The notes: generated by a model not told the origin, from the letters alone. A stretch of DNA of 14,772 nt from an uncultured Lachnospiraceae bacterium (GCA_902797785.1 CADBUD010000340.1:1-14772); one strand, 5' to 3'. Positions 1 to 8,091 are shown, numbered from the stretch's first letter. Translations and numbers: made by a program.

Positions 1-1
1 T

Positions 2-538
2 AAGCTGTATTCCCGCTTATTGAGGATCTTGTTGTTCTGTTCTTTGGTCATCCTGCTGATCTTTGGATTTTGTGAGCTTATGATCGCTAAAAATTTAAAA
101 CTGTCCATGTATCTGGGATTGATCTTGGCTACGAACTTCATCATCATCTATTTTAATGTGAATCGATATTATAATATTTACCGGATCCTTGGAAAGAACG
201 GGATTTTGATGATCCTGCTCCTTCTTGTCTGGTATTTTGTGACCAAGGCAAAGATCATATCGGATTATTTGATTCCATCGGTCTGCATGGCAGAGTTTTT
301 GTTCCATTTTATTATGGGAATCGTGATGAGAAAAAACTACCTGAGCCGATACGCAGGGCAGATTCTTTGCAACCTCCTGCTGCTCCTTGTCCCGATTCTT
401 TTGACAGCCTGTAAGCAGACAACAAATCCGATTCTCTCATATATCTGCTGTCTGCTTTTTGTGATCGCTGTAATCGGGCTGCTGATCTTTTTCTTAGATG
501 ATGTCAGAGAAGAATTAAGCAAGATCTTTAACCTATGA
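2..538 (+). CDS. Polytopic membrane protein, 5'-truncated by window edge
   Basis: The reading frame is open from the first complete codon of the window (position 2) to a TGA at 536-538, so the true start is probably upstream. A TTG at 20 is possible, but no ribosome binding site precedes it. The visible 179 residues form about six hydrophobic stretches separated by short basic loops, and the protein ends in a short charged tail (D-D-V-R-E-E-L). I see no catalytic motif and do not recognise the family; it could be the C-terminal half of a larger integral membrane protein. It is convergent with the hydrolase gene, with only 32 bp between the two stop codons. It probably belongs to a different transcription unit from the biosynthetic genes, so a role in the cluster cannot be claimed. 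Coding status is fairly sure; function is unknown. Confidence 0.6.
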   Translation, partial: KLYSRLLRILLFCSLVILLIFGFCELMIAKNLKLSMYLGLILATNFIIIYFNVNRYYNIYRILGKNGILMILLLLVWYFVTKAKIISDYLIPSVCMAEFLFHFIMGIVMRKNYLSRYAGQILCNLLLLLVPILLTACKQTTNPILSYICCLLFVIAVIGLLIFFLDDVREELSKIFNL

Positions 539-543
539 TTTTT

Positions 544-576
544 GGTTCCTATTCACAGCAGGAACCGTTCCTATTC
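544..576. repeat. Short direct/inverted repeats between convergent genes
   Basis: GTTCCTATTC occurs twice (545-554 and 567-576). GGTTCC at 544-549 is complementary to GGAACC at 561-566, and AGGAACCGTTCCT at 560-572 is a near-perfect palindrome. The repeats cover the whole gap between the two convergent stop codons and reach into the end of the hydrolase gene. A hairpin is possible in either transcript, but no T-tract follows it on either strand, so it is not a canonical intrinsic terminator. Function unknown. Confidence 0.3.
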
Positions 577-1512
577 CTGCAAAAAACTGCGAATATGCTC
601 CATGGCCTCCAATGTGGCAGGGACCGGAAGCTGTTGAAATACATGCCAGCCTTTTTTATAGATCTCCAGTCGGGCATAGGAGCCGCATTTGTGATACTGT
701 CGTAACAGCGATTCACTGTCTGAGCGAAGGACCTCCAGACCGCCTGCCTGAATCAAGGTCTTGGGAAAATGGGAAAGATCAGCAAAGAGCGGACTGTAAC
801 AGTCTTTTTTCAGGATCTCGTTCTTTTGTTCTTCGGTCAGGTCTTTTCCTGTTTCTTCGGGAGGAAGATAAGCTTTTTTGATGGTCTTGACATACTCTAT
901 CGTGATCGTAGGGTCTTTTTCTTTATTTTTGAGGTAGGATTTTCCGGATAGAGTCATGTCCGTCCAGGGACTCATTAAGACCATAGCGCGGGGCAGCATT
1001 CGCTGCCTTTTTTTTAATGTGAGACAAAGCTCTAAAGCCAGATTCCCTCCGGCACTGTCTCCGGCGAGACAGATCTGGTCTGCACCATAGCCCAAAAGCA
1101 TAAGATAGTCCCAAGCAGCCAATGCATCATCGATCTGCGCAGGATAGGGATGTTCCGGAGCCAGCCGGTAGGCAAAGGAAAATACGGAGATTCCAACGGA
1201 AGAAGCCAGCCTTCCTGCCAGAATCCTTGCATGGTTGAGTCCTCCACAGGTAAAGCCTCCGCCATGACAATAAAGGATGGCTTGTTTTTTGTCATGAGGA
1301 AAACGGGGGCGGATCCATTCCGCCTCCATGCCGGAGAGGGAAACTGCTTCTGTAGTGATTTTTGTATTCGGTGTTACGATACTGGAAAAATGTTCCATCG
1401 CTGCTCGCTGTCTGGCAAGATCATGTGGAGTGATCGCTTCCTCATCTACAAGAATGGAGTGGACGGTCTTGATGAGATTTATAAGTGGTTCCGGTCTGTC
1501 GTTGTAGTTCAT
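571..1512 (-). CDS. Alpha/beta hydrolase, hormone-sensitive-lipase-like esterase
   Basis: A 313-residue protein with the hallmarks of the HSL / bacterial family IV esterases. These are the oxyanion-hole motif H-G-G-G at 83-86, the nucleophile elbow G-D-S-A-G-G at 151-156 (Ser153), an acidic candidate at E260 or D265 in G-G-L-E-V-L-R-S-D, and the catalytic His290 in K-G-W-H-V-F. Y-R-L-A-P-E-H-P at 115-122 is also typical. There is no signal peptide, so it is expected in the cytoplasm. The ATG overlaps the stop of the ketosynthase gene (ATGA, 1512-1509) and is served by a GGAG located inside that gene, which implies translational coupling. Known family members hydrolyse small acyl esters. Here, as an inference, it may release or edit acyl chains from the pathway or trim the final product. 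It is the last gene of the leftward operon. Family call is secure; substrate is unknown. Confidence 0.88.
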   Translation of the reverse strand: MNYNDRPEPLINLIKTVHSILVDEEAITPHDLARQRAAMEHFSSIVTPNTKITTEAVSLSGMEAEWIRPRFPHDKKQAILYCHGGGFTCGGLNHARILAGRLASSVGISVFSFAYRLAPEHPYPAQIDDALAAWDYLMLLGYGADQICLAGDSAGGNLALELCLTLKKRQRMLPRAMVLMSPWTDMTLSGKSYLKNKEKDPTITIEYVKTIKKAYLPPEETGKDLTEEQKNEILKKDCYSPLFADLSHFPKTLIQAGGLEVLRSDSESLLRQYHKCGSYARLEIYKKGWHVFQQLPVPATLEAMEHIRSFLQE

Positions 1513-3728
1513 ATGGATTCCATCTCCTTTTTGATCGTTCTGTTTTCACAGAGGATCCGGTAATAGTTTTCGCAGACATCATATCCCGTTACTAAAATGG
1601 AAGTCCCCTCACACAACTGTTCCTTGAGCAAGATGCCTGCGATCGCCAGATTGGCATAGAGGGTAGTGTTTCCAAGCTTTCCTGTCAATGCATTCGTAGA
1701 AAGAAAAGGAACGTTTGGAAATTGTTTTGTTAGGAGCTTTTGGTCATCCAGGTCAAAATCACTTTCATCATCCTGAGTCAAAATCAATTCCGGAGCAGCA
1801 GGAAGCTCTTTGAAATTGACAGAAGAGGTCAGATACAGGTGGATATCACAGCTTTGGAAATATGTGATCCTGCAAAAGGAAGTCTCTGTCAATTGATGCT
1901 GCAGCAGAAGGGTGATCGCGCTTTCCCTTTGGTTCTTTAAAAGCTCATGGGCTTCCTCCGCCATAGAACTCAACACGCTGTCACAGTCTTTCTTTAGTGA
2001 GAGCATGGAAGGAAGCAGGGGCAGGGCACCGTGAAGACTGGCGCTTGGACCCTTACAGTTCAAATTGATGCATAAATGTCCCAGTGGTGCATTGGGAGAA
2101 ATATTGGCAAAGAGCGTCGGATTCGATAATTCCGGCGTTTCTTTTGCGACACTTTCTCCGAACTTGAGACGGGAAGAAAGGGAACCGTTTCCAGAGGAAA
2201 AGAAGGTTCCGATTCGGTTGGCGTCTCTGGAAGCAAAATCAAGAGCAGAAGGACCCATAGCCTGTAGGGAGGCAGAAAGCACCATACGTGATAAACGTGT
2301 GATTCCGCGAAGCTTTTTGGCAGAGATGCCAGTGACGTTCAGCGGTTGTTCCAAAACAGTGGAATTGGTCGGCTCCGCCATTTTGTCTTCGGAAAGGAAG
2401 GTTCTTATCCGGTCCGTCAGTTCTTTCGTGTCTGCCGCCTGTGGCAGGAGAACGCCGATTCCATTGAGATAGATCTCCTGCTCTCCAAAAGCGGTCAACG
2501 TTCTGTCCTCTACCGGACCAAATATGACACTTGCGGTATTTCCTGCAAAAGCAAAGGAATTTGACATAGCATAGCGCATCGGAGTCTTTTCCTTTGGCGG
2601 TTCGATGGAAAAACCATTCAGCTCTTCTGTTGGATGTCTGACATCGAAAATAGGCAGGTAGAACTGATTTTTTAGGCAGAGAACAGTGAGCACAGCCTCT
2701 AACGCTCCGGCGGCCCCCATACAATGCCCGATCAGTGTCTTTAGGGAAGAGACATAGGGACGAGAAGGACAATCTTTATAGAGGTCCAAGACCGCCATCA
2801 GCTCGACATGGTCGTTCGCGATCGAGCCAGTGCCATGCAGGTTGATATAATCGATCTCCTCCGGTGTCAGCTTCGCATCTTCCATGGCGCGCTTCATGGA
2901 GGAGAAAAAGCCATCTCCGTCAGGATCCGGACTGGTGATATGGAAGGCTTCATTTCCAAGAGAATGACCAACACATTCTGCTAAGAGAGGAGCATTTCGT
3001 TTTCTTGCATGGGAGAGGGATTCTAAAACGAGAAAGCCGCAGCCCTCCCCGATATTGATTCCGTTTCTCTCCTGATCTAATGGGCGGCAGAGGTTGGAAT
3101 CTAAGACTTTTAAGCTGTGAAAGCCATAGGCGACCATTTGGGAAAGAGAATCTGCTCCACAGACAAGGACGAGATCGAATTCACCGCTTCGAATCAGCTC
3201 CATGCCCATGCCGATCGCGGCAGTACCGGAAGCGCAGGCAGAAGAAAGGTTCAAGCAGATTCCGCGGATCCCGCAAAATGCCTTGAGCTTGGTGGAAAAG
3301 TCAGACAGATGGTCTAAAAAAGAAAGACGTTCTTTTTTTGAGGTCATATGATTTAAGTAACGGGAAGCTTCTAAGATATGATAGTCATCATAGCTAAGGG
3401 AACCGGTGATCATGGCTGCTCGGGCTCCAAGCCGCTCAATGTCCTCTTTTTTGAGACCTGCATGTTCCAAGGCTTCTTTGGCGGCATGCTTTGCCAGAGA
3501 GAGAGAACGGTAGATGAGAGCATCGCAAGAGCGGAAAGCAGCTTCTGTTTCTTCTTCTAAGGAAATGGCGCCCCAATATTTTGTCCGAAGCTTCTTGGTG
3601 GAAAAAACAGGAGGGATAGAGTCTGTGATTCCCTTTTTTCCCTGTTTGCAATGTTCAAAAAATTCATGGATCGTCTGACCATTCGAGGCAATGGCTCCCA
3701 TACCGGTGATGACAGTCTGTTCGTTCAT
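1509..3728 (-). CDS. Fused ketosynthase / chain-length-factor-like protein
   Basis: A 739-residue protein made of two thiolase-fold ketosynthase halves. Residues 1-405 form a complete decarboxylating KS: Cys165 in L-S-S-A-C-A-S-G, His298 in N-L-H-G-T-G, and Lys330 with His335 in S-L-K-T-L-I-G-H. Residues about 418-739 repeat the fold but are degenerate. Around K-G-P-S (559-562) the expected nucleophile position is Leu569. In the later S-T-N-A-L-T-G-K stretch (677-684) the usual Lys and His are Asn679 and Lys684. The second half therefore resembles a chain-length factor, the inactive partner of the KS in type II polyketide and PUFA-type systems. The expected role is iterative Claisen condensation on an acyl-ACP in the cytoplasm, with the partner half setting chain length. 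The ATG directly abuts the ACP stop codon (TAAATG), with GGGAGG 9 bases upstream. No ketoreductase, dehydratase or acyltransferase is encoded nearby, so these would come from fatty-acid synthesis or from outside the window. Confidence 0.88.
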   Translation of the reverse strand: MNEQTVITGMGAIASNGQTIHEFFEHCKQGKKGITDSIPPVFSTKKLRTKYWGAISLEEETEAAFRSCDALIYRSLSLAKHAAKEALEHAGLKKEDIERLGARAAMITGSLSYDDYHILEASRYLNHMTSKKERLSFLDHLSDFSTKLKAFCGIRGICLNLSSACASGTAAIGMGMELIRSGEFDLVLVCGADSLSQMVAYGFHSLKVLDSNLCRPLDQERNGINIGEGCGFLVLESLSHARKRNAPLLAECVGHSLGNEAFHITSPDPDGDGFFSSMKRAMEDAKLTPEEIDYINLHGTGSIANDHVELMAVLDLYKDCPSRPYVSSLKTLIGHCMGAAGALEAVLTVLCLKNQFYLPIFDVRHPTEELNGFSIEPPKEKTPMRYAMSNSFAFAGNTASVIFGPVEDRTLTAFGEQEIYLNGIGVLLPQAADTKELTDRIRTFLSEDKMAEPTNSTVLEQPLNVTGISAKKLRGITRLSRMVLSASLQAMGPSALDFASRDANRIGTFFSSGNGSLSSRLKFGESVAKETPELSNPTLFANISPNAPLGHLCINLNCKGPSASLHGALPLLPSMLSLKKDCDSVLSSMAEEAHELLKNQRESAITLLLQHQLTETSFCRITYFQSCDIHLYLTSSVNFKELPAAPELILTQDDESDFDLDDQKLLTKQFPNVPFLSTNALTGKLGNTTLYANLAIAGILLKEQLCEGTSILVTGYDVCENYYRILCENRTIKKEMESI

Positions 3729-4025
3729 TTAAGCATTCCTCCCTGCTTCAAGATAAGCGGCAATATTTTTTATGCTGGTCAGTTTTTTCATATCTTCATC
3801 CGCTACCGTAATATGAAAATTTGACTCCAGCAGCACAACGAGCTCAAAGGCAGCGATCGAATCCAGAGCGATTCCATCCGGATCCAAAGCTTCAAATAGG
3901 GGGGTGTCAAAGGTGAGTTTTTCCGGAGGAAGCTCTGCTATGATATCGGAAAGATTCATTTCTTTTACGATCGTATCAAATAATTTCTGTTCCAGTTCCG
4001 TGTTTTCTGAGTTTTTTTTATTCAT
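3729..4025 (-). CDS. Stand-alone acyl carrier protein
   Basis: A 98-residue acidic, helical protein with the phosphopantetheine attachment motif L-D-S-I (Ser56) about 55 residues in, followed by the typical E-x-x-F-x-I-x-V helix III region and a C-terminal T-S-I-K-N-I-A-A-Y-L helix. The frame stays open upstream to 4082, but the ATG at 4025 is chosen because AAGGAG sits 9 bases before it, whereas the upstream Met has no such site. It is the first gene of the leftward operon. The adjacent ketosynthase gene starts on the next base, so this is most likely its carrier. By inference it also donates the acyl group to the condensation domain of the divergently encoded NRPS. Activation needs a phosphopantetheinyl transferase, which is not encoded in the window. 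Confidence 0.9.
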   Translation of the reverse strand: MNKKNSENTELEQKLFDTIVKEMNLSDIIAELPPEKLTFDTPLFEALDPDGIALDSIAAFELVVLLESNFHITVADEDMKKLTSIKNIAAYLEAGRNA

Positions 4026-4080
4026 GACCAAATTCTCCTTAAAAAAGATTCTATCATCCAAAAAGCAGATGATACCATTC

Positions 4081-4110
4081 ATTATAACATGGAAAAAGAA
4101 GGAGAGTCAA
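4081..4110 (-). promoter_or_regulatory. Sigma-A promoter of the ACP-KS-hydrolase operon
   Basis: Reading the minus strand, TTGACT (4110-4105) is followed after 18 bases by a perfect TATAAT (4086-4081). Transcription would start near 4074, giving a leader of about 50 bases before the ACP ATG at 4025. There is no other good promoter in this operon, whose genes abut or overlap. Confidence 0.72.
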
Positions 4111-4133
4111 TTGGAAGTGAAGATCAGAATATA

Positions 4134-4162
4134 TTGAAATGTTTTTGGCTTTTTGATAACAT
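4134..4162 (+). promoter_or_regulatory. Candidate promoter of the NRPS gene
   Basis: TTGAAA (4134-4139) and TAACAT (4157-4162) are separated by 17 bases, giving a start near 4169 and a short leader before the ATG at 4196. The match is moderate. It lies back-to-back with the ACP promoter (-35 elements 24 bp apart), so the two operons may be jointly controlled. No GTGAC-type repeats like those at 8028 and 14645 were seen here. Confidence 0.4.
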
Positions 4163-4195
4163 GAGATAAACTGACGTTGATAGAGGAGACAAAAA

Positions 4196-7100
4196 ATGAA
4201 AAAAGAAGAAAAGAAAACAAAGACCTTATTCCTGTCCTCTGCGCAGGAAAATATCGAACATATGATGCTGGCCTATCAGGAGAGTGAGCTTTGTAATATG
4301 GGCGGATTTTTTTGGCTGAACAGTAGGAGAGAGGCAAAATGCGCAAGGACGATGCTGTCCTATATGCCGATGGCGCATGGGGCATTACGACTTTGCTATC
4401 TAAAAAAAGGAAGACTAAAAGAAAATGAGGCAGCTATGGCAGAGGTTCCTGTGATCGTATGCAGCGCAAAAGAGGAAAAGGAAAAAGAACGCATCATGGA
4501 GGAATGGGTAAGAACCCCTTTTGTCCTATCCCGTGCGCTCTGTGAATTTGCGATCTTTTCCTTTGGGGATCATACGTGGGCTGGGGCAGAGAAATTTCAT
4601 CATTTGATCATGGATAAAACATCGCTTCTGCTGTTGATTAAGTGGCAGAGGGAGACTCTTAGGAAGCTTATGGAAGTGGGAGAGGCGGCAGTTTTAAAGG
4701 AGTTGACCTTGGATCGAAGCTATCTCAGGCTGTTAGAAGCCCCGCCAAAATACCATACCTTAAAAGAACAGACAGAAAAGTGGCTCAAGGCTCATTTTGG
4801 TCTGTCAGATCCTCATGGGAAAGGAAGGACGGCGCTGTCTTCAAAAGCAGAAGTCTTAAATCTTAGGATTCCGGAAAAACTTTGTCAGGAGCTAAGACAG
4901 AGGTCCGAAATGGAAAAGGTATCGACAGAGTCCATCTGGTATGCAGCCTTTTTTGTGGAAATGCTTCACAGGACGGGAAAGAAGCAGGGAGTGATCGGAC
5001 GGATGTTAGAATACCGAAGGCAAAAGGAAAAAGAAATCGTAGGACTGTTCAGTCGGGTTCTTCCGATTCCCTTTCGGATTCAGGAAGGGGGACTTATGGG
5101 TCAGTGCAGCTATCTGATGGAACAGTTTCTTGTAGGCATGCGGTATGGAGAATACAGTCTGGCACAGTTGAAACAATTGGCACCGGAAAGGGAGTTGGAT
5201 TTTGAGCTTTTAATTTCCTATCATCCACAGAGGTTGTTGACTGAGAAGGGAGCAGAGTATCGGGAGGTTTTGGGAGAGGGAATCGACACGCCGCTTCGTG
5301 TCTGGATCAATGATGCGGTAAAGACAGGAGAGCTTACGATATTTTATCAGATCGAACGCTTCCCAAGAGAACAAGTGCGAAAATGGGGAGAGCGGGTCTT
5401 TTTTGTATTGGAACAGCTGCTGGGTGGGATAAGAGCAGATCAGGTATCCCTGTTGACAGAAGCTGACCGGATGGCGTATCAAAAGCTGAATGCGGAAATA
5501 GAAGTGGATCCAAAGTTTACGGTTTCCCAGCAATTTCTTCTGCGGGGAGCTAAGTATTATCAGGAACAGTTGGAATCACGGACAAAATCGATCGACGAAA
5601 AAAATCAGGAGGATCTAAAATGTCATGACGTCTTCCTGAAAGATCAACATAGCATATGGAGCTATGAGGATGCTCTATTGTGGTTCTATCAGGCAGTGGA
5701 TTGGCTCAGAGAACATGGGGCAGGAAGGGGAGCGGTCGTTCTAGTCTGTATGGAACGATCGGTAATGCTGCCGGTATTTCTTTTGGCAGTCCTGCATTGC
5801 AAGGCGGCATTCCTGCCGGTTTCTGTGACAGAATCCAAACGTCGAAAAGAGGAACTGCGAAAAGAGGCGGCGATTTTTGCGGGAGAAGATGAGAGGAAAG
5901 AGATTTCAAGTAGAAATGCGAATCCGAAGACCTCAGAGAATATATGGGAACGGGCGTTCTTGGACACGAGAAAAAAATGGGACAAAAAGGAGCTTCAGAA
6001 CGAACGGGCATATATTCTCTATACCTCTGGTTCTACCGGAGCGCCGAAGGCGGTACAGATCAGCCACTATTCTTTGATGTGCCGGCTGCAGTGGGCAATG
6101 GAAAAATATGGCTGCGGCAGGATAACGCTTCAAAAGACGGTCACGACCTTTGACGTTTCTCTATGGGAGCTGTTTCTTCCCTTGATCTATGGCGGACGTC
6201 TGTATCTGTTGAGAGAGGGAGCGGAACGCCTTCCGGATGAGATCGCAGATACGATAAAAAAAGAGCGGATCACCAGAGTTCATTTTGTCCCAAGCATGCT
6301 GGAGGCGTTCTTGAACTATCTTTGCAAAGAGGAGGGAGAACGTAAGAAATCTTGGGAGCTTGAGGAAATCTTTGTCAGTGGGGAAGAACTAAGAGCAGAG
6401 CTTGCTAAACGTGTTTTTTTGACGTTTCCAAAGGTCAGGCTCATCAACCTATACGGTCCGACAGAGTGTACGATCGATGTGTCTTACCATGAATGTCATC
6501 GGGGAGAACGTAAGATCCCGATCGGAAAAGCAGTGGCAAATACGAGACTTTTTTTGATGCCGCCGGATTCCGAAGAGATTCTTCCCATTGGAGTGGAGGG
6601 AGAGCTCTGTGTGTTCGGCGATCTGGTCGGGATGGGGTATGCAAAAGAAGAGCAGGGCGGTTTTTGTGAGGTCGAAAAAAAAGACGGGGGAACAGAACGG
6701 TATCCCGCCGGACGGATGTACCGGACAGGGGACTTTTGTGTGTTAGAAGAAGATGGGGAGCTGTATTATCGGGGAAGAAGAGATCAGCAGGAAAAGCTTC
6801 GGGGCATGAGAGTGGACTTAGGAAGCATAGAACACGCCATTCTAAAACATCCGGATATTAGAGCCTGCCATGTCCTGATCCATGATCACCGGCTGGAAGC
6901 CTTTTATGAAGCGGGGCGGGAAGTGGAGAATCCGGCAGGATTTTTGGAGCCGATGTTTCCACACTATCATATTCCGAAGGTATGGCACCGGATCGATCGG
7001 TTTCCGTTAAAGCAGAATGGAAAATTAGATGTCGATGCCTTGATCGGCAGGTGCCGGCAGGAGGAAAAACGGGGGGAAGACAGCGAAAAAATCTCAAAAG

Positions 7101-8044
7101 ATCAAGAGCGGCTGTTAAAGCACCTGATCAAATTTTTTCCGGATACGAGCTTTTCCGCTGCCTCTAATTTATTTGAGGAAGGACTGGATTCCTTGACTGC
7201 CATGCAGTTGATCGGAGAACTGCGCTTAGACGGATATGACTGTTCCTATGCGACCATCTATGAATATCCTACGATACAGGAATTGTCAGAGGAGCTTTCA
7301 AAGCATCGGGATCAAAGAAGCGCCAAAGAGCCATCTGAAAATGAAATCAAGGGACTGGAATATCTGACAAGATACGGGAAAGATCATCTGCTGATTGCCA
7401 TTCCCTATGGCGGAGGAGAAAGTGAGGTCTTTGGGGAGCTGGCAGGGAGCTTAAAGAACAGCTCCTATGATCTTTGTGTAGTCCGGATGATGGATTTTGG
7501 AGAATGGAGCATTGCGCAGGCAGCAGATTTTCTGGCAGAAAAGATCGGTGAGGAGCAGGAAAAGAAAAAGATCACGATTCTGGGGTATTGTGTCGGAAGT
7601 GCACTGGCAACCGAGCTGTGCGCCCGATTATTGGAACATGGTCAGGAGGTCTGCAGGGTCATTTTGGCTGCTTCCCTGCCGGACCGGTATTTTCATTTGG
7701 GCAGGCACCGGTTCTGCATCTGGGACCTTATGAGCGATGTGAGTATCGTTCGATTTTTGCGGTATTTTGGGCAGGCTGAGGGAGATTTTTCTGGAAAAAT
7801 GAAAGGATTCCGAAGGGATGCACATCGTTTTTTTGAATATATGGAGCAGGATGGCGGGAAGAAACGATCGGTGCCCCTGACCCTGATCTTTGGGGAGCAG
7901 GATCTTTTGACCAGAAATTGGCAGAAAAGATATCGGGAATGGAGCCGGTTCTATTGTGGAAACGTAACCGTCAAATGCGTGCGTAAAGCGGGACATTATT
8001 TTACAGAGGAACTCTACAGAATCATCTTTTGTGACACAAAATAA
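4196..8044 (+). CDS. Single-module NRPS, C-A(Ser)-T-TE with Cys-type thioesterase
   Basis: A 1282-residue cytoplasmic synthetase. Condensation domain about 10-425, with H-H-L-I-M-D at 135-140; the usual following Gly is Lys141. Adenylation domain about 440-950: A3 Y-T-S-G-S-T-G (609-615), A4 F-D-V-S-L-W-E, A5 N-L-Y-G-P-T-E, A7 Y-R-T-G-D (842-846), and A10 with Lys943. Aligning to GrsA gives specificity residues D653, V654, W657, H696, F726, S728, L752, I760, D761, K943, which is the established serine code. Carrier domain about 965-1040, with Ser999 in L-D-S-L. Thioesterase about 1055-1282: nucleophile elbow G-Y-C-V-G with Cys1132 in place of Ser, Asp1236 in G-E-Q-D, and His1267 in K-A-G-H. 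The architecture and length match EntF of enterobactin synthesis, but no dihydroxybenzoate genes are present. It should acylate Ser with a chain from the neighbouring ACP and release or cyclise it; that donor is an inference. GAGGAG lies 7 bases before the ATG. Confidence 0.9.
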   Translation: MKKEEKKTKTLFLSSAQENIEHMMLAYQESELCNMGGFFWLNSRREAKCARTMLSYMPMAHGALRLCYLKKGRLKENEAAMAEVPVIVCSAKEEKEKERIMEEWVRTPFVLSRALCEFAIFSFGDHTWAGAEKFHHLIMDKTSLLLLIKWQRETLRKLMEVGEAAVLKELTLDRSYLRLLEAPPKYHTLKEQTEKWLKAHFGLSDPHGKGRTALSSKAEVLNLRIPEKLCQELRQRSEMEKVSTESIWYAAFFVEMLHRTGKKQGVIGRMLEYRRQKEKEIVGLFSRVLPIPFRIQEGGLMGQCSYLMEQFLVGMRYGEYSLAQLKQLAPERELDFELLISYHPQRLLTEKGAEYREVLGEGIDTPLRVWINDAVKTGELTIFYQIERFPREQVRKWGERVFFVLEQLLGGIRADQVSLLTEADRMAYQKLNAEIEVDPKFTVSQQFLLRGAKYYQEQLESRTKSIDEKNQEDLKCHDVFLKDQHSIWSYEDALLWFYQAVDWLREHGAGRGAVVLVCMERSVMLPVFLLAVLHCKAAFLPVSVTESKRRKEELRKEAAIFAGEDERKEISSRNANPKTSENIWERAFLDTRKKWDKKELQNERAYILYTSGSTGAPKAVQISHYSLMCRLQWAMEKYGCGRITLQKTVTTFDVSLWELFLPLIYGGRLYLLREGAERLPDEIADTIKKERITRVHFVPSMLEAFLNYLCKEEGERKKSWELEEIFVSGEELRAELAKRVFLTFPKVRLINLYGPTECTIDVSYHECHRGERKIPIGKAVANTRLFLMPPDSEEILPIGVEGELCVFGDLVGMGYAKEEQGGFCEVEKKDGGTERYPAGRMYRTGDFCVLEEDGELYYRGRRDQQEKLRGMRVDLGSIEHAILKHPDIRACHVLIHDHRLEAFYEAGREVENPAGFLEPMFPHYHIPKVWHRIDRFPLKQNGKLDVDALIGRCRQEEKRGEDSEKISKDQERLLKHLIKFFPDTSFSAASNLFEEGLDSLTAMQLIGELRLDGYDCSYATIYEYPTIQELSEELSKHRDQRSAKEPSENEIKGLEYLTRYGKDHLLIAIPYGGGESEVFGELAGSLKNSSYDLCVVRMMDFGEWSIAQAADFLAEKIGEEQEKKKITILGYCVGSALATELCARLLEHGQEVCRVILAASLPDRYFHLGRHRFCIWDLMSDVSIVRFLRYFGQAEGDFSGKMKGFRRDAHRFFEYMEQDGGKKRSVPLTLIFGEQDLLTRNWQKRYREWSRFYCGNVTVKCVRKAGHYFTEELYRIIFCDTK

Positions 8045-8057
8045 GCTGTTCGTGACA
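8028..8057 (+). promoter_or_regulatory. Tandem 9-bp direct repeats, period 21 bp (LytTR-like)
   Basis: TTTGTGACA (8028-8036) and TTCGTGACA (8049-8057) are separated by exactly 12 bases, giving a 21-bp period (two helical turns). The first copy lies inside the last codons of the NRPS gene. The same 9-mer TTCGTGACA and the same period recur at 14645-14674. Known LytTR-family response regulators (AgrA, ComE, PlnC) bind pairs of about 9 bp with this period just upstream of the core promoter. The sites probably control the transport operon. The regulator itself is not encoded in the window. Confidence 0.6.
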
Positions 8058-8082
8058 AAAAAAGGTAAAATGGAGGAAAATA

Positions 8083-8091
8083 TGCTACGGT
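8083..8091 (+). promoter_or_regulatory. Extended -10 of the transport operon
   Basis: TGC-TACGGT keeps the extended TG and the T1, A2 and T6 positions of a -10 box but has a poor centre and no -35 hexamer, as expected of an activator-dependent promoter. It starts 26 bases after the second 9-bp repeat. The -10 proper begins 28 bases after the repeat, exactly as in the right-end promoter at 14700. The transcript would start near 8098, about 50 bases before the ATG at 8150. Confidence 0.45.

Noticed and set aside
20..22. TTG as the true start of the left-edge membrane protein
   Set aside because: No ribosome binding site precedes it and the frame stays open to the window edge with similar hydrophobic coding, so truncation is more likely.
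544..580. Intrinsic terminator between the convergent genes
   Set aside because: Several short complementary arms exist, but no T-tract follows on either strand.
4026..4082. Upstream ATG at 4082 as the ACP start
   Set aside because: It lies at the expected transcript start just after the TATAAT box, while the ATG at 4025 has AAGGAG at good spacing and gives a normal ACP length.
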